From contig JAPFFF010000056.1 of the NCBI GenBank assembly GCA_039105265.1, forward strand, positions 1,043,706 through 1,107,705: a stretch of DNA of 64,000 nt. The letters are read 5' to 3'. Below the pieces are notes generated by a model. The model did no database searches. It was given only the letters and a program-made list of their open reading frames with translations, and was not told the origin of the DNA. Within the stretch, counting starts at the first letter, position 1. Every line of letters begins with the position of its first letter. Positions 30,179 through 40,762 of this stretch are shown here, piece by piece. A program made the position numbers and the translations under genes. This DNA is from Tritrichomonas musculus. Its lineage: Eukaryota; Parabasalia; Tritrichomonadida; Tritrichomonadidae.

Positions 30179-30739
30179 TCAAAATATTCCAATACCTTCA
30201 AAATTACCATTTTGTACTGTTTCAATATATGATGCTCTTAAATCTCCATCATACGCTATTTTTTCAAGAATATTCATCAAATTTTTCAAGGCATCATCTT
30301 CTTTCTCTCCATTCCATGGTTTGATTTTGATTAGATTTTTAGGATTTTTTAATGCAGAACCTGCAACATCGTCAACAAGAAGAATTTGTTTAAGAGAACA
30401 ATTAATTATATCCAAGTCTTTAACATAATATCCATACATATTTATACATGAATCCCTGAAGAAACGACAACATTTCTTAACATTAGGAAGAATTTTATCA
30501 ATAATTTTATTTGCATAATTTTTTTCTGATGCAGTGAAAACACAAATATTAAAGAATCTAGATATTTGTTCAAGAAAATTGTTCAAATTAGGTCTCATTT
30601 GAACATAAAATTTTCTTTTTTTAACATAAATTGTAAAATAATTAGACTTATCTAAATCTTTAGGCGCGATTGGTGTCACATGAACCAATGTTTCATCAAG
30701 ATCGACAACAATTGTAGGTCTAGAAGTATTATCGCACAT
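30179..30739 (-). CDS. FCP1/SCP-like (NIF domain) HAD phosphatase
   Basis: A small 186-residue protein that is essentially one NLI-interacting-factor (FCP1 homology) domain. VVDLDETLVH carries the DxDxT catalytic signature (D13, D15, T17). FYVQMRPNLNNFLEQIS, CVFTASEKNYANKIID and ILLVDDVAGSALKNPKNLI give the remaining HAD blocks, including the acidic VDD pair. Family members remove phosphate from Ser residues, classically in the C-terminal tail of RNA polymerase II; others act on nuclear envelope or signalling proteins. There is no membrane segment or BRCT domain, so it resembles the small SCP class. The substrate is unknown. Confidence 0.88.
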   Translation of the reverse strand: MCDNTSRPTIVVDLDETLVHVTPIAPKDLDKSNYFTIYVKKRKFYVQMRPNLNNFLEQISRFFNICVFTASEKNYANKIIDKILPNVKKCCRFFRDSCINMYGYYVKDLDIINCSLKQILLVDDVAGSALKNPKNLIKIKPWNGEKEDDALKNLMNILEKIAYDGDLRASYIETVQNGNFEGIGIF

Positions 30740-31883
30740 TAAAAAATTAAAAAAATATAAACTATTGAAATCTTTATTTTCTTTGTTTTCTTTTATTTTT
30801 TCAAAAAATTTTCAACCATGCATTTTGTTTAAGAAATGAGTGTTTTTCATCAAGTAATTTAAAATTACTATATAAATCTTTTGCAATTCTAGTTTATTCA
30901 CAAGTTCGCTTTAAGCCATATTTGTTTGATTGAATTTTTTTTGAGATAAAAAAAGTATTGAAATTTTTCAATATAGACGCTATTATTTAGATAACTTTTT
31001 GATAATTTATAACCACTTTAATTAAAATTTGAATGATTTTTGAAAATTGAATTCATTTGTATATTTACCACTTTTTGAAATATATATAGTTTAATATAAT
31101 AATTGTGCTTGATGATCATTTATTGGAAAATACTGATATTTTGTATACATTTCAGTTTTCCCACTATTTTTCTTTCTCTCACAAAACGAAAAAATTGAAA
31201 AGGCGAAAAAATAATCAATCCATTTGTAAAAAAAATTATTATGCAAATATATGTTGCTTATCCAAAAGAACATTTATAAGCAAATACTCTTACAAGAATA
31301 TTTCAAAAAAAAAAATTTATTTTGAAAACTTTTAAGAGGTATTCATGTGAGGTGACTTAACGTCTTTGATGATTTTTATAATTGCATTTTTTCAGCCAAT
31401 TTAAAGTTTTGAAGACTCAGATTAAGAGAAACAAATTTCTTGCCTGTAGAGATTGTATTAAGCATGCTTTTTTGGAAAAATAAAAAAAAAAACCTAAATT
31501 TCTGTTTTTGTGACTAGTCGAAAACATAATGGTATATTAATTATTAGCTATTAATACTGATTAAAATATTATATAAACTCAAAAGGGAATAATGATCCTG
31601 TCTGGATATATAACTACATCGAAAATCATATTTTTTGATATTGACAATTAGTCTATCTATAAACATTTTATATAAACATTTATTTATATTTTCAGGATTA
31701 AAACTTTCATTTTCCTATTATTGGGCAATTTTGAATAATTATCAACCAATTTTAAGCAATATTTAATATTTTGATATATTTTTTTATCGTACTAAGTATC
31801 AAATAAATATATAAATTATTATAATAAATATATATTTTATTATTTTTAATATATTTTATTTTTAATAACTTTTCATTCTCTTA
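30740..31883. other. Intergenic spacer
   Basis: AT-rich with no supported gene. Short frames near 31091-31335 on both strands overlap and are rich in Lys, Asn and Phe. Nothing repeated or structured stands out. Confidence 0.4.
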
Positions 31884-32788
31884 TCAAAATAATACGTTTT
31901 TCCAACAAAAAACTCTCAATTTTTCAATGAAATTGAAAGATTTATTTTTTCTAATATAAAATATTTTTAAGTTAACTATTTTTATATAACGTCTGTTTAA
32001 AAAAAGGTAGTCGATACTTTGAAAAGCATAATTGTAAAAATTTGATGCAATTTCTAATCTTTTCACTTCTGTTGTCAATATTTGACCATTTATTGCCACA
32101 CCTCGCTCAACAGGAAATGTATCATTTGCATTCGAGGTTCTAACAAATCTGTTTTGAATAACTTTGTTTATGTTGAATGGAAATATTCCAGTAGCATAGA
32201 AAGCTGAAGCACAGTTCAGTGGAGTAGCAACTTGTGACCATGTATTAATAATTGCAGAAACAATAAGTATTCGATTTTTTGCTGCATCTGTCGTTTGAGA
32301 ATTTATTATATCTTGGATAAAAGCTGGTGGAGCATCTATGTATTGGCGAATGCGTTGCTTATTTGGTGCAGCGAGACCAACGTCAAATGGCTGCACAACG
32401 TGCGTAGTATGGGCAGGAAATATTAAAACATTAATTCTAAATTGACCAAAATATTTTTCCATAAATAGTCACCATTTATCTTTTCAAGAACCGTAACAGC
32501 TTCAAACATTGTTATAGATCGGTTCATATTAGCTCTTTCCTCTAGTTCTTTTTTAAACATACGTACTTGAACGTCACCAACTAATGGGGGACGCCCTGTT
32601 GTTTTTCCAATGATAAATTTTCGTCCCATTAATGTCCACATGAGCATTGTATTTAGGGTTTTCGAGAACTTGAGTTGAGGTATTTGTGGGATAATTTCTT
32701 CGTAAGTTAAACCCTGCCTCTTTAGTAATATGACCATTATCTGTTTAGTATCAAATGCATCTAGCTCTTCGGGTGTGAATTCAATCAT
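31884..32788 (-). mobile_element. Internally deleted DDE_1 (pogo/Tigger-like) DNA transposon remnant
   Basis: Two partly overlapping minus-strand frames. The first (32423-32788) is an N-terminal helix-turn-helix region (KQIMVILLKRQGLTYEEI, then TTGRPPLVGD). The second (31884-32462) is the C-terminal side of a DDE_1 transposase (VLIFPAHTTHVVQPFDVGL, then CASAFYATGIFPFNINKV), matching the LPPHTTHLLQPLDVG block of that family. The catalytic core between them is absent, so this is a deletion derivative rather than a single frameshift. I could not find convincing terminal inverted repeats. Confidence 0.7.
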
Positions 32789-33134
32789 CTCTTCTATTAT
32801 AATTATAAAGTGAAAATCATTTCACATCATAAGGCTTTCAAAAAGCACTTTTTGATCGTAAAAAAGCATTCAAATAAACGGAACAAGCTCTGAATTTGCG
32901 AATCACATAACTTTTATTTTTCAGTTAACTCATTGAAAAATTCATTGACATTTTAGAAAAAAAAAATTCTGAATTAACTCATTAGCGTTTTGAGAAAATT
33001 GAGAATTTTGTTTTAATTTTATAAATTTTTATCACAATTTTGAATTTTCATTTAATTTACTACCTAGTTATTGAATTTCCTAACTTGTTTTTTATCAGAC
33101 GTTAACCAGTTTTTTTTATTTAAATATATTTATC
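32789..33134. other. Spacer left of the Polinton fragment
   Basis: AT-rich, no coding signal. It may contain the outer end of the DDE_1 transposon remnant, but no inverted repeat was recognised. Confidence 0.3.
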
Positions 33135-33143
33135 AGGTATGCT

Positions 33144-33240
33144 TTTCGAGGACGGGTAAGAGTAGTCTACCCGAAAATAATTTCGGGATCGAGGAAGTAG
33201 TATATACTAGTCGGTTTCCGCGGGGCACGGCTCCCCACGC
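33144..33240. repeat. GC-rich hairpin cluster in Polinton terminal region
   Basis: Several inverted repeats sit side by side: CGGGTA with TACCCG, CCCGAAA with TTTCGGG, and GGGG with CCCC around CACGGCT. It is strongly GC-rich in an AT-rich setting and is followed by long A-runs. Confidence 0.6.
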
Positions 33241-33315
33241 GTCAACACGAACTAGCTAAAAAAAAAAAAAAAATAAAAAAAAAAAATTTAAAAAAAAATA
33301 TTTTTCTCCATGATG

Positions 33316-33402
33316 ATTCTCACTACTGCCCAACATTTATGAAACCGAACAGGTACCCCACCCCACTACCGCCCATCTATGAAACGGCACAGGTACCTGC
33401 CC
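33316..33402. repeat. Imperfect tandem duplication of about 40 bases
   Basis: Two copies of a unit reading roughly CACTACYGCCCA, TATGAAAC and CAGGTACC in a row, just before the HNH gene. The second copy ends in the palindrome CAGGTACCTG. Confidence 0.65.
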
Positions 33403-33436
33403 CGAGAATCTCGTACCTATTTCTTCATATATGTAA

Positions 33437-33772
33437 ATGTCATTTGTACCACTCAAAGGCTTTACTAACGGCTATGAGATACTGAATAGGTACCCCTTTA
33501 CTATAAGACGTAAGAGTAATCATTTTATATGCAAAGATGCAAAACGCATTAAGGGGTATATACGAGTATGTCTAAATGGCAACTACTACTTGAAACATGT
33601 ACTTATAGCAAGACAGTTCATACCTAATGATGACCCACGACATAAAATAGAGGTAGACCATCTCAATAGGAATAGGGCTGACTACCATCTAAGCAACTTA
33701 AGATGGATAACCCCAACTGATAGTAACTATAACTGGGATATGCCCAAAATTATAAATTCGCGGGCAGATTAG
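33437..33772 (+). CDS. HNH homing-type endonuclease carried by the Polinton fragment
   Basis: A 111-residue protein. GYEILNRYPFTIRRKSN resembles a NUMOD4-like DNA-binding segment. HVLIARQFIPNDDPRHKIEV then DHLNRNRADYHLSNLRWI is the HNH_3 signature: the H of the LVA-AFIP helix, the VDHxNxNxxDN core and the NLRW end. HNH enzymes of this type cut DNA and often spread by homing. It sits between the GC-rich terminal region and the rest of the fragment. The frame looks whole. Confidence 0.8.
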   Translation: MSFVPLKGFTNGYEILNRYPFTIRRKSNHFICKDAKRIKGYIRVCLNGNYYLKHVLIARQFIPNDDPRHKIEVDHLNRNRADYHLSNLRWITPTDSNYNWDMPKIINSRAD

Positions 33773-34013
33773 ATATATTGTACTCTAAGAACTCAAAGGC
33801 AAAATGTTCTATTTGGTCGATAAATTCCAAATCACCATCTTTCATAATTACATTAAGAATTTCAGGTTCGAAATACTCAGTAGCTAACTCTTTTATCTTA
33901 TTAATTAAAATATCACATACACCCTCATTAGTCTCACATCTATAATCATAGAGGTTAGATACTATTTTATAGAGGATATTCATACGCTCTTTTATGGTCA
34001 TGTTATAAGCCAT
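33750..34013 (-). CDS. Small Polinton-fragment protein, unknown
   Basis: 87 residues, acidic and helical (MNILYKIVSNLYDYRCETN, then IKELATEYFEPEI). It overlaps the end of the HNH frame on the opposite strand by 23 bases. Balanced composition supports a real or recently real gene. Family not recognised. Confidence 0.45.
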   Translation of the reverse strand: MAYNMTIKERMNILYKIVSNLYDYRCETNEGVCDILINKIKELATEYFEPEILNVIMKDGDLEFIDQIEHFAFEFLEYNISNLPANL

Positions 34014-34080
34014 TTATATAATAAATAAAAAACAAATGAAATGAACAATAGAAAAATATTTAGTCATTTCACTTTTTTCT

Positions 34081-34344
34081 TTGATGAATTTCGATAAGAA
34101 GATACGATTGACCACTGAAATGCTCAACACTAAAATCATGGATGAAAAGCAAAAGCTTGAAGCAAAGATAGACCATACTGAAACTTACTTGTTGCTCCAA
34201 ATTGATCAAATCAGCCAAAGACTTGATGAGGTTCTTAACAGGGTCAATCAGCTATCCTTAAAACTCGATTCTGTCATTGATGACCTTGCAAAGAAGAAAG
34301 TCAACGTTGATGATATCAACAGCAGCCTTGATAACCTTCTTTAA
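34081..34344 (+). CDS. Small coiled-coil protein of the Polinton fragment
   Basis: 87 residues, almost entirely coiled coil (TYLLLQIDQISQRLDEVLNR, then VNQLSLKLDSVIDDLAKKK). Its length and layout resemble the 86-residue coiled-coil protein at 56382-56642 in the large element, which also ends in a heptad stretch, so they may be counterparts. A structural or assembly role is possible. Confidence 0.55.
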   Translation: MMNFDKKIRLTTEMLNTKIMDEKQKLEAKIDHTETYLLLQIDQISQRLDEVLNRVNQLSLKLDSVIDDLAKKKVNVDDINSSLDNLL

Positions 34345-34385
34345 TAAACAACATCTTCTTCTTATTTCTTTTATTTGATTTTTAA

Positions 34386-35903
34386 ATGACAAGTAATGTA
34401 GGTACACAAACTAAACTTAACAATAAAATACAACTATTACAAGGTACTATTAAATTTCGACCTAAACTAGTTGATAGAGATGTTGCAAGATTAACAAGAG
34501 GTTTGGGTCAAAGTATATGGAAGTTCTCAAATAATCAAATAAATCTACAAAAATTATATAAGACATATTTAAATACTAGTATAGCTTTTAAAGACGTACT
34601 TGAATTTGCTAATAGACTCAAGAGAGAGAGACCAAAAGCAAAATTTACAGGTTGTGTGTTTGCGATTAAGAAAAATCAAGATGATAAAGATGAAGATGGG
34701 CATTACATAACAGTATTAAAGCCATATCAATATACTCTCCAGGAATCAACAACAGATATATTAACAGAGATAAAATTACATTATGATATTATCAACATAA
34801 GGATATCTCGAATGAAGACTGAGGAGGAAAAACAAGCAGCTAAAGAACTGAGAGAGCAGATGAAAGAAAGAACATTGAAAAATGATAAGAAAGAATATAA
34901 AACTAGAGGTGTTCAAACAGATGATATACCTGAATTGGCTCCATTACCTCAACCTCTTAGAGAGTATCGAACAAGATATTTACAAGACGATGATTTACCA
35001 CCACCACCTCGTGCAGAACCTCCACCTATAAAAAGGAAGAGAAGTGTAAACAGAATTCAACTTTAACTCCAAAGTAGTGTTATTTCAAATGATAGACCTA
35101 AGAAAAAATCAAAACGACCTCGTTCACCTTCACCTCCACCTCCACCTCCTCCTCCTCCTTCATCACCACCTCCACAGTTTCTATCATTACATACCTCTCG
35201 AGGTACTAGTCCTCCTCCAAGAAAACCCCGTATGAGACCGCAGAAGACAGGAGAGTATACAGTAGACCAAGGACATAATAGGATTCATGATTGGAGGAGT
35301 TTAGTCAATGATGAAAATATAGAAGAAGATGTTATTGATGACTACTTGAAACTTATATATGAAAAAGGAAAGAGATTGAATAAACATCCTGGTCAAAATG
35401 AGGCAGAGTTTGATAAAAAGAAAATATTGGTTTTACCTACTGCATTTTATACCCTCCTTTATATAGCATATGAGACTAATGATAATGAAAAATTACCAGA
35501 ACTGATGAAAAGTCCTATCTCAGGTAAAAAGTCATTTTCAAATTTCGATAAAGTATTTGTCCCCATTTGCTCAGATGGAGAACATTGAGTTTTATGTATT
35601 GTTCGATATTCAAAGAAAATAATCGAATGCTATGACTCTGAGAATAAGCCAATGGCGCTAGAGGTAAAGACACTTAATAAGTATATCGATATTTTCGCAA
35701 CAGGTAAGTTAAAAGCAAAATATTATGATGTACCTAGTCAAAATAATAACAAGGATTGTGGAGTGTTTCTAATGGAATCTTGTCGTACCTTTTTGCATGA
35801 AGGAAATGGTAAGTTTAGACAACGCGATATACCAGATATTAGAAAGAGAATACTTCGAGAACTTCAAAACAATGAATTAGAAGCAGGTGTTGTATATAAA
35901 TAA
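34386..35903 (+). pseudogene. Polinton protease-region gene relic (adenain/ULP1-like C48 cysteine protease)
   Basis: The N-terminal side is basic and contains repeated GVQTDD-like and RTRYLQDDDLPPPP motifs, then a Pro/Ser-rich stretch. The C-terminal side carries the hallmarks of C48/adenain cysteine proteases: an His region (VPICSDGEH), an Asp region (IECYDSENKP) and the Gln-Cys block SQNNNKDCGVFL. In Polintons this protease is thought to mature the capsid. The region is broken in about two places and is treated as a fossil. Confidence 0.7.
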
Positions 35904-35925
35904 AGACTTTTTATTCAACTCGAAA

Positions 35926-36047
35926 TGAAATTACCACCAAGTGTTAACACATTATATCCTAATCGAGATAATATAGTTAATGATGGTAATACACCTCTTC
36001 CAATCGAAACAGCCTACTTCCTCGAAGATGCTCAACATGAATTATAC
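35926..36047 (+). pseudogene. Start of a further Polinton gene, truncated
   Basis: A short frame opening MKLPPSVNTLYPNRDNIVN follows the protease region closely. It is cut where the element meets the transposon remnant on the right. By position it could be the start of a virion-type gene, but nothing in it is diagnostic. Confidence 0.35.
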
Positions 36048-36050
36048 TAA

Positions 36051-36479
36051 TTATTCTATTTTACATGCCATTTTCTGGCTTTTATCGAAATTAGTAGCCT
36101 CACATGTTGCAAACTCTGATTTCATTGCTCCGAAAAAAGATAAACCAAGTACTTGCAAAATATGGCTTCTATGAGGAGGTAAGCAGCATATTGTAAAATT
36201 ATTATCTTGAAGAAGCTGTATAACTTCATCTGTTAAATGAGATCTTAAATTGTCAAATAATAATAGTGGTCTTATTTCAAAATCTATTGTTGAGGAGATG
36301 TAAGGTAGATAAGGAACAAGAATTTCTTTGATCCAGTAAATCATTGCATCGGCATTTAAGTAGCCACTTTTGGAATAATACCATGAAAAGGTATTACCTA
36401 ATGGTGAATCTCTATCAACCTTGGGAGGTTTTTCGGTTTGAGAAATTTCTTTGCGGCCAAAACAATTATAATGGCATGA
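36051..36479 (-). mobile_element. DDE_1 (pogo/Tigger-like) transposase fragment
   Basis: The minus strand encodes a piece of a DDE_1 transposase. An open stretch (CFGRKEISQTEKPPKVDRD, then SKSGYLNADAMIYWIKEIL) leads into RPLLLFDNLRSHLTDEVIQL and CCLPPHRSHILQVLGLSFFG, the second catalytic Asp block and the PPHxxHxLQ-LD block. The first methionine (36344) lies inside the domain, so the piece has no true start, and it ends soon after the core at 36051. It differs in sequence from the remnant at 31884-32788, so it is a second, distinct element. Confidence 0.7.
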
Positions 36480-39037
36480 TTACTTTCATTCATCTCAGGT
36501 TGAGGCTCAGGCTATTTCCTTAACCAATTGGGTTTAGCCCTCAAAGGCTCCCAAAGCTATTTAAAATGCGTTTTTCCTGAATAAATAACTATTTTATATT
36601 CTTTTTTTTATTTTCATCTTCTCAAAATTGAAAGATATGGTATTTTCAAAAAAATAATATGTCCCTACTTATCGTTCTACTTTCTGAAGACTCATAGAAA
36701 ATTTGAATTAAAAACTCTCAATTTTTTTGTGAATAAGGTAATAATTAAAAAACTTAGTTTATTGTACGCTATCGCAACTATTTTTGAATGAAAATTTGAA
36801 TAGTTTACAAAAATCGCAAATGTCAAAAAAAAAAAAAAAAAAAAAAAAAAAACGGGAAATTGGATTTGAATACTTAAATGTTCGCCAATATAACTTTTTG
36901 AATATTTTAATATTTTTTTAAGAAATTTCTTGAAAAATAAAGTAATTAAAAAGCTATTCTTTATTTAAATGGTAGAAATATTTCAATGCATATTTGTTCA
37001 ATTTTAGAATTTAAAATGCATCTTTTTAAACAATCAAAGCAATGATTTCATTACAAATAGAGCGATAAATGCTACAATATTAACCAAAAAACTCAAATCA
37101 AGCTTTTTATCTTAGTAAAGTTATAATATTCATTTTAAACAAATAATTTTTTTCATTATTTTAAAAAATATGTCAAAATTATATCATAGTGCGTCTATTT
37201 AATGGCACATTCTATAAAACTCATTGAAGGATGATGCAAAACAATCATATATATATATAAAAATAATATCAGATATTTTTTCAATAAGATATTGCTATGG
37301 AAAATCTAAATGTAAAACTCATTTTGTCTGTCCCAATGACAACACTAAATAAAGTCGTAAAAAAGAAAATTTCAAATATTTTTTTTTTTTCTGCAAAATT
37401 CCAAAAAGTTTAGAAATTGTTAATTTGAATTTAAATTAAACCAAAATGTCGTGATTAATGCGATCTTATAAGCATGTTTGTGATTATCTGCCATTTACAA
37501 CAGTTTACACTGCAAAAATATTTGTTTAATCTTTTTTTTAATTCTATTTTTATAAAATTATTCATCAGAAATCAAATATTACTAAATTTAATATTATTTT
37601 CTTTCAATGAATGCATAACATCGACATTTATATGATTTGAATTATGTTAATAGGTGTATTTAAAAATTTAAAATCCTTAGATTTATTTTTGATTTTAGAT
37701 TTTATATGGCATTATTTATATATTATTATATTATATTTTATTATATATGGTATTTATAAGAATTTTAATGTAATATTAATCAATATAAACATATTTTAAA
37801 ATTATTTTATATAGATTATTTTCTCAATTATATAAACATAATTATCTTATTATATAATTTAATATTTAAAAATCGTATCTGTGAAAAAAGAGTAAATTTA
37901 AAATTATTAAATATAAAAAAATATAAATCTAAAATAATTATTCTAAGAGTAAAAAAGTCCCGAAGAATTTAGTTCTGACACCTTTATGATTCTAAAACTA
38001 AGTTCAGAAACCTTAACTTCCAATTCAAAAATCAAACCTTTTTATCTTTTATAAAAAAATATTTTATATATTAATTATTTATTTATAATATAATTGATAT
38101 TCATTACAATATTAATCTATTTTATTTTGAAAATTAATGTTTTAAATATAAAGATATAATAATTTAAAATGAGAATTAAATATAATTCCTCAAATGAAAA
38201 TTGAGCTAAATACGTTTCAGTTTAATTCAAATATATGATGATTATTTTGATTTTTTGTTGATTTGATTTTATTTTAAAGCCTAAAAAATCTATCTTGTGA
38301 AAAAAAATTAAAAAGCAAACTACAGCATATCTTTTTTCAGACATCCTTCAATAATTGAATTATTTGATGTAAAAAATGAATGATCATTCAATTTATTTTA
38401 AAAAAACGAACTATATAATCCACTTAATTTTATAAATTTAAGAGCTTCATTTCACCATTATCCACTTTTTTCTAGAGATTTTAAACGCTCATCCCTTTGA
38501 ATTTATTTTAAAGAACTATCACAATTATTTGAGATTATTATTTTGCTGTTGATGATGTTAACTTTTTTCCAGCGTTACCCAATTTTTACCGAATCTTTAA
38601 TTTTAAATCAACAATTTTTAAATTAAAATTAAGGAGTTAATAATAGTTTATACTCTAATTATCATTTAAATCCAAATTGACAATAATAATTGAAAATAGT
38701 GTTTCTTGTCGGTCATAAACTTTGTGGATACAAAAAAAAAACATATTTTTTGCAAAATATAGATATTTATAAACTAAATAATTAAAGAAAACAATATAAA
38801 ATCAAAAATAATATATAAATAAAATAAAACAATTAATACTAATAAGTTACACAAAGAAATAAATATGTTTTTATATAATTAAAATAAACAAAAACTTTTG
38901 ATTGGTTCTTTCAAATCCTTTGCCAAACCATATTGGACTTGTGAAAATTTCAAATAAACCATGATAAATTTTAAACTTTTTGAAATGATTCTTTTTTTTT
39001 TGAGGGGGACTATCGAAAAAACAATAATCAAAAAAAA
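36480..39037. other. Long non-coding AT-rich region
   Basis: About 2.5 kb with no supported gene. It contains an uninterrupted poly(A) tract at about 36826-36852 and many AT homopolymers. Frames near 38871-39104 are Phe/Tyr/Lys-rich and overlap in two frames, so they were not accepted. Confidence 0.45.
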
Positions 39038-39400
39038 ACGGTACTGCGATAGGATGTAAAGTGTCAAAAGTATTTAAAAAACTGTAATAATCGAAACAAA
39101 CCAAATATATAAATAGAACACATTATATATAATAACATATTAAAATATTGGAAGGATTTTCTAATTTGATTTGGAGATTTATGTTGATTAATTTTGAATG
39201 AAAAACTCATTTTATCCATTGAAAAAATTTTTTTTTTCATATGGTATGTCTAAAAAATTTAAAATTTACTCCCAAATTTCATTATAGAATTTGATTTTAT
39301 ATTATATAAAATTAACTGTTATATAATTTTTTTAGGCATTTCCAGGTTATTTAATTTTTCTCTCAATTTTTTGACACTTTACATCCGATCACAGTACCGT
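39038..39400. mobile_element. Small non-autonomous terminal-inverted-repeat element (MITE-like)
   Basis: Two 32-base inverted arms at 39038-39069 and 39369-39400 match at 30 of 32 positions; the outer end reads ACGGTACTG and the inner end GTGTCAAAA. The 299-base interior is AT-rich and non-coding. TCAAAAAAA lies directly outside both ends and could be a 9-base target duplication as made by Mutator-type elements, though low complexity makes this uncertain. Confidence 0.7.
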
Positions 39401-39445
39401 TCAAAAAAATAATTTCAGCCGTAACTAAAGACTCTTTATCAATAA

Positions 39446-40762
39446 ATGAATTCTAGATTATTTGATGAAATTCCTCAAGGCATGTTTTCTAATTTCCAGC
39501 AAATAGGATCTGGATCTTTTTCAGATATTTTTGTAGCTATTCATGTTGCAACAAATACAAAAGTAGCATTAAAGATAATGCTCAAAAATGACGATCAAGA
39601 AGAAATGAAATCAATAGAACAAGAAATAACCATAAATAAAATACTTAATCACCCATTTATATGCAAGTTTTTTACCGAAATCGAAACCGAACATTTATGG
39701 ATAATTGTTATGGAGCTCATTGAAGGAATCAACTCTCTCAATTATGTTAATCAAACAAGCGGACTTCCAATTTCGGAAGCACAGAATCTTTTCGCTCAAT
39801 TAATTGTTGCAATGGAATATTTACATAACGAAGCTCATATAACACACCGTGATTTGAAACTAGAGAACATTATGATTGACAAATATAATCATATTCGACT
39901 GATAGATTTTGGATTCAGCTCAGTTAATACAATGATGTCGACATGCTGCGGCTCTATTCCTTATTGTGCTCCTGAAATATTACTTGAACAAAAATATACC
40001 AAAGCAGCTGATATTTGGAGTATGGGAGTTATTTTATATGCTTTTATTGATGGAAATCTACCTTTTTATCATTCAAATATCAATGCACTTGCAACAATGA
40101 TTTGCAATCGAGAAGTTACTTTCTCAGACAATTTTAATGATGATATCAAAGATTTATTACGGAAGATGCTCTCGAAAAATCCTGAGCATAGAATTACAAT
40201 TAACGAAATTAAATCTCACCCATTTGTTTCAAATGAAAAACTACTCAAAATTGATTATAAAAGCCTTTTTTCATCAAACCACTCAAATTTCGAACAACCA
40301 ATCAGCTTGGCTGCAAATCGATCTTCACAAGTTTATAATAGCATATTTTATGGTCATTATCTTACAAGCAGCACTGCAAGCTTTGCTCAAAATAATTCAA
40401 AATTACAAAAAATAAGTTCCATACCTAAAGCAGATAAGAAAGCTACTCAATCCAACAATAATTTTAATTACAATTATAATATTAATCAATCAAATGGCAA
40501 TGATTTAAACGAAACCATATCAAGTAGAAAGGATTTTCCTACAAATTTAAATAAAGCTATTCAAAAAGCTCTCCTTGAATTTGACGATCTGAATTTTGCA
40601 CCCCAACAGCGTAATCGCCAAGATTTATTCCATTTGAAACTTAACCGTGCTTTTTCTTCCAAAAGACATACTCATCATCCCATGTTTAAGCAAGTAGCAC
40701 CTCTTGTCCATCCCAATGTTAATCAGAATTCGATTGTAAATCATGTTTTTGAGAAAAAGTAA
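39446..40762 (+). CDS. CAMK-like (CAMKL/SNF1-type) serine/threonine kinase
   Basis: A 438-residue protein. The kinase domain at about 16-256 has all core motifs: GSGSFSDIFVA (21-31), ALKIM with K43, HRDLKLEN with D136, DFGFSS at 154-159, CGSIPYCAPE ending at 177, and the KAADIWSMGVILYAF block. HPF at the end of the domain (HRITINEIKSHPF) is typical of CAMK kinases. The C-terminal 180 residues are Asn/Ser-rich and likely disordered, without a recognised regulatory domain. The start is the first ATG, close to the initiator-like TTTATCAATAA. It is the only intact host gene between the two Polinton regions. Confidence 0.9.
   Translation: MNSRLFDEIPQGMFSNFQQIGSGSFSDIFVAIHVATNTKVALKIMLKNDDQEEMKSIEQEITINKILNHPFICKFFTEIETEHLWIIVMELIEGINSLNYVNQTSGLPISEAQNLFAQLIVAMEYLHNEAHITHRDLKLENIMIDKYNHIRLIDFGFSSVNTMMSTCCGSIPYCAPEILLEQKYTKAADIWSMGVILYAFIDGNLPFYHSNINALATMICNREVTFSDNFNDDIKDLLRKMLSKNPEHRITINEIKSHPFVSNEKLLKIDYKSLFSSNHSNFEQPISLAANRSSQVYNSIFYGHYLTSSTASFAQNNSKLQKISSIPKADKKATQSNNNFNYNYNINQSNGNDLNETISSRKDFPTNLNKAIQKALLEFDDLNFAPQQRNRQDLFHLKLNRAFSSKRHTHHPMFKQVAPLVHPNVNQNSIVNHVFEKK

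Larger units (their letters stand above)
33135..36047. mobile_element. Polinton (Maverick) fragment, old and broken
   Basis: A truncated piece of a Polinton. The GC-rich, hairpin-rich left stretch (33135-33420) looks like a terminal region and begins AGGTATG after TATC, in line with Polinton ends starting AG. Parts, left to right: HNH endonuclease, a minus-strand small protein, a coiled-coil protein, a gene with an adenain/ULP1-like cysteine protease domain, and the opening of a further gene. The right edge abuts a DDE_1 transposon remnant near 36048. It has about two or three interruptions plus truncation, so it is clearly older than the element at the right of the window. Confidence 0.7.

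Noticed and set aside
31091-31335. Opposed short frames on both strands
   Set aside because: Lys/Asn/Phe-rich and overlapping; no support for either.
38871-39104. Two overlapping minus-strand frames next to the inverted-repeat element
   Set aside because: Phe/Tyr/Lys-rich, overlapping each other in different frames, and cut by an arm of the inverted repeat.
39038-39400. Link between the MITE arm (TTTTGACACTT) and the Polinton class I promoter (TTTTGACACTT)
   Set aside because: The 11-base match is in a simple AT-rich context, and the flanking bases differ (TACATCC against CACTTTT). I treat it as coincidence.
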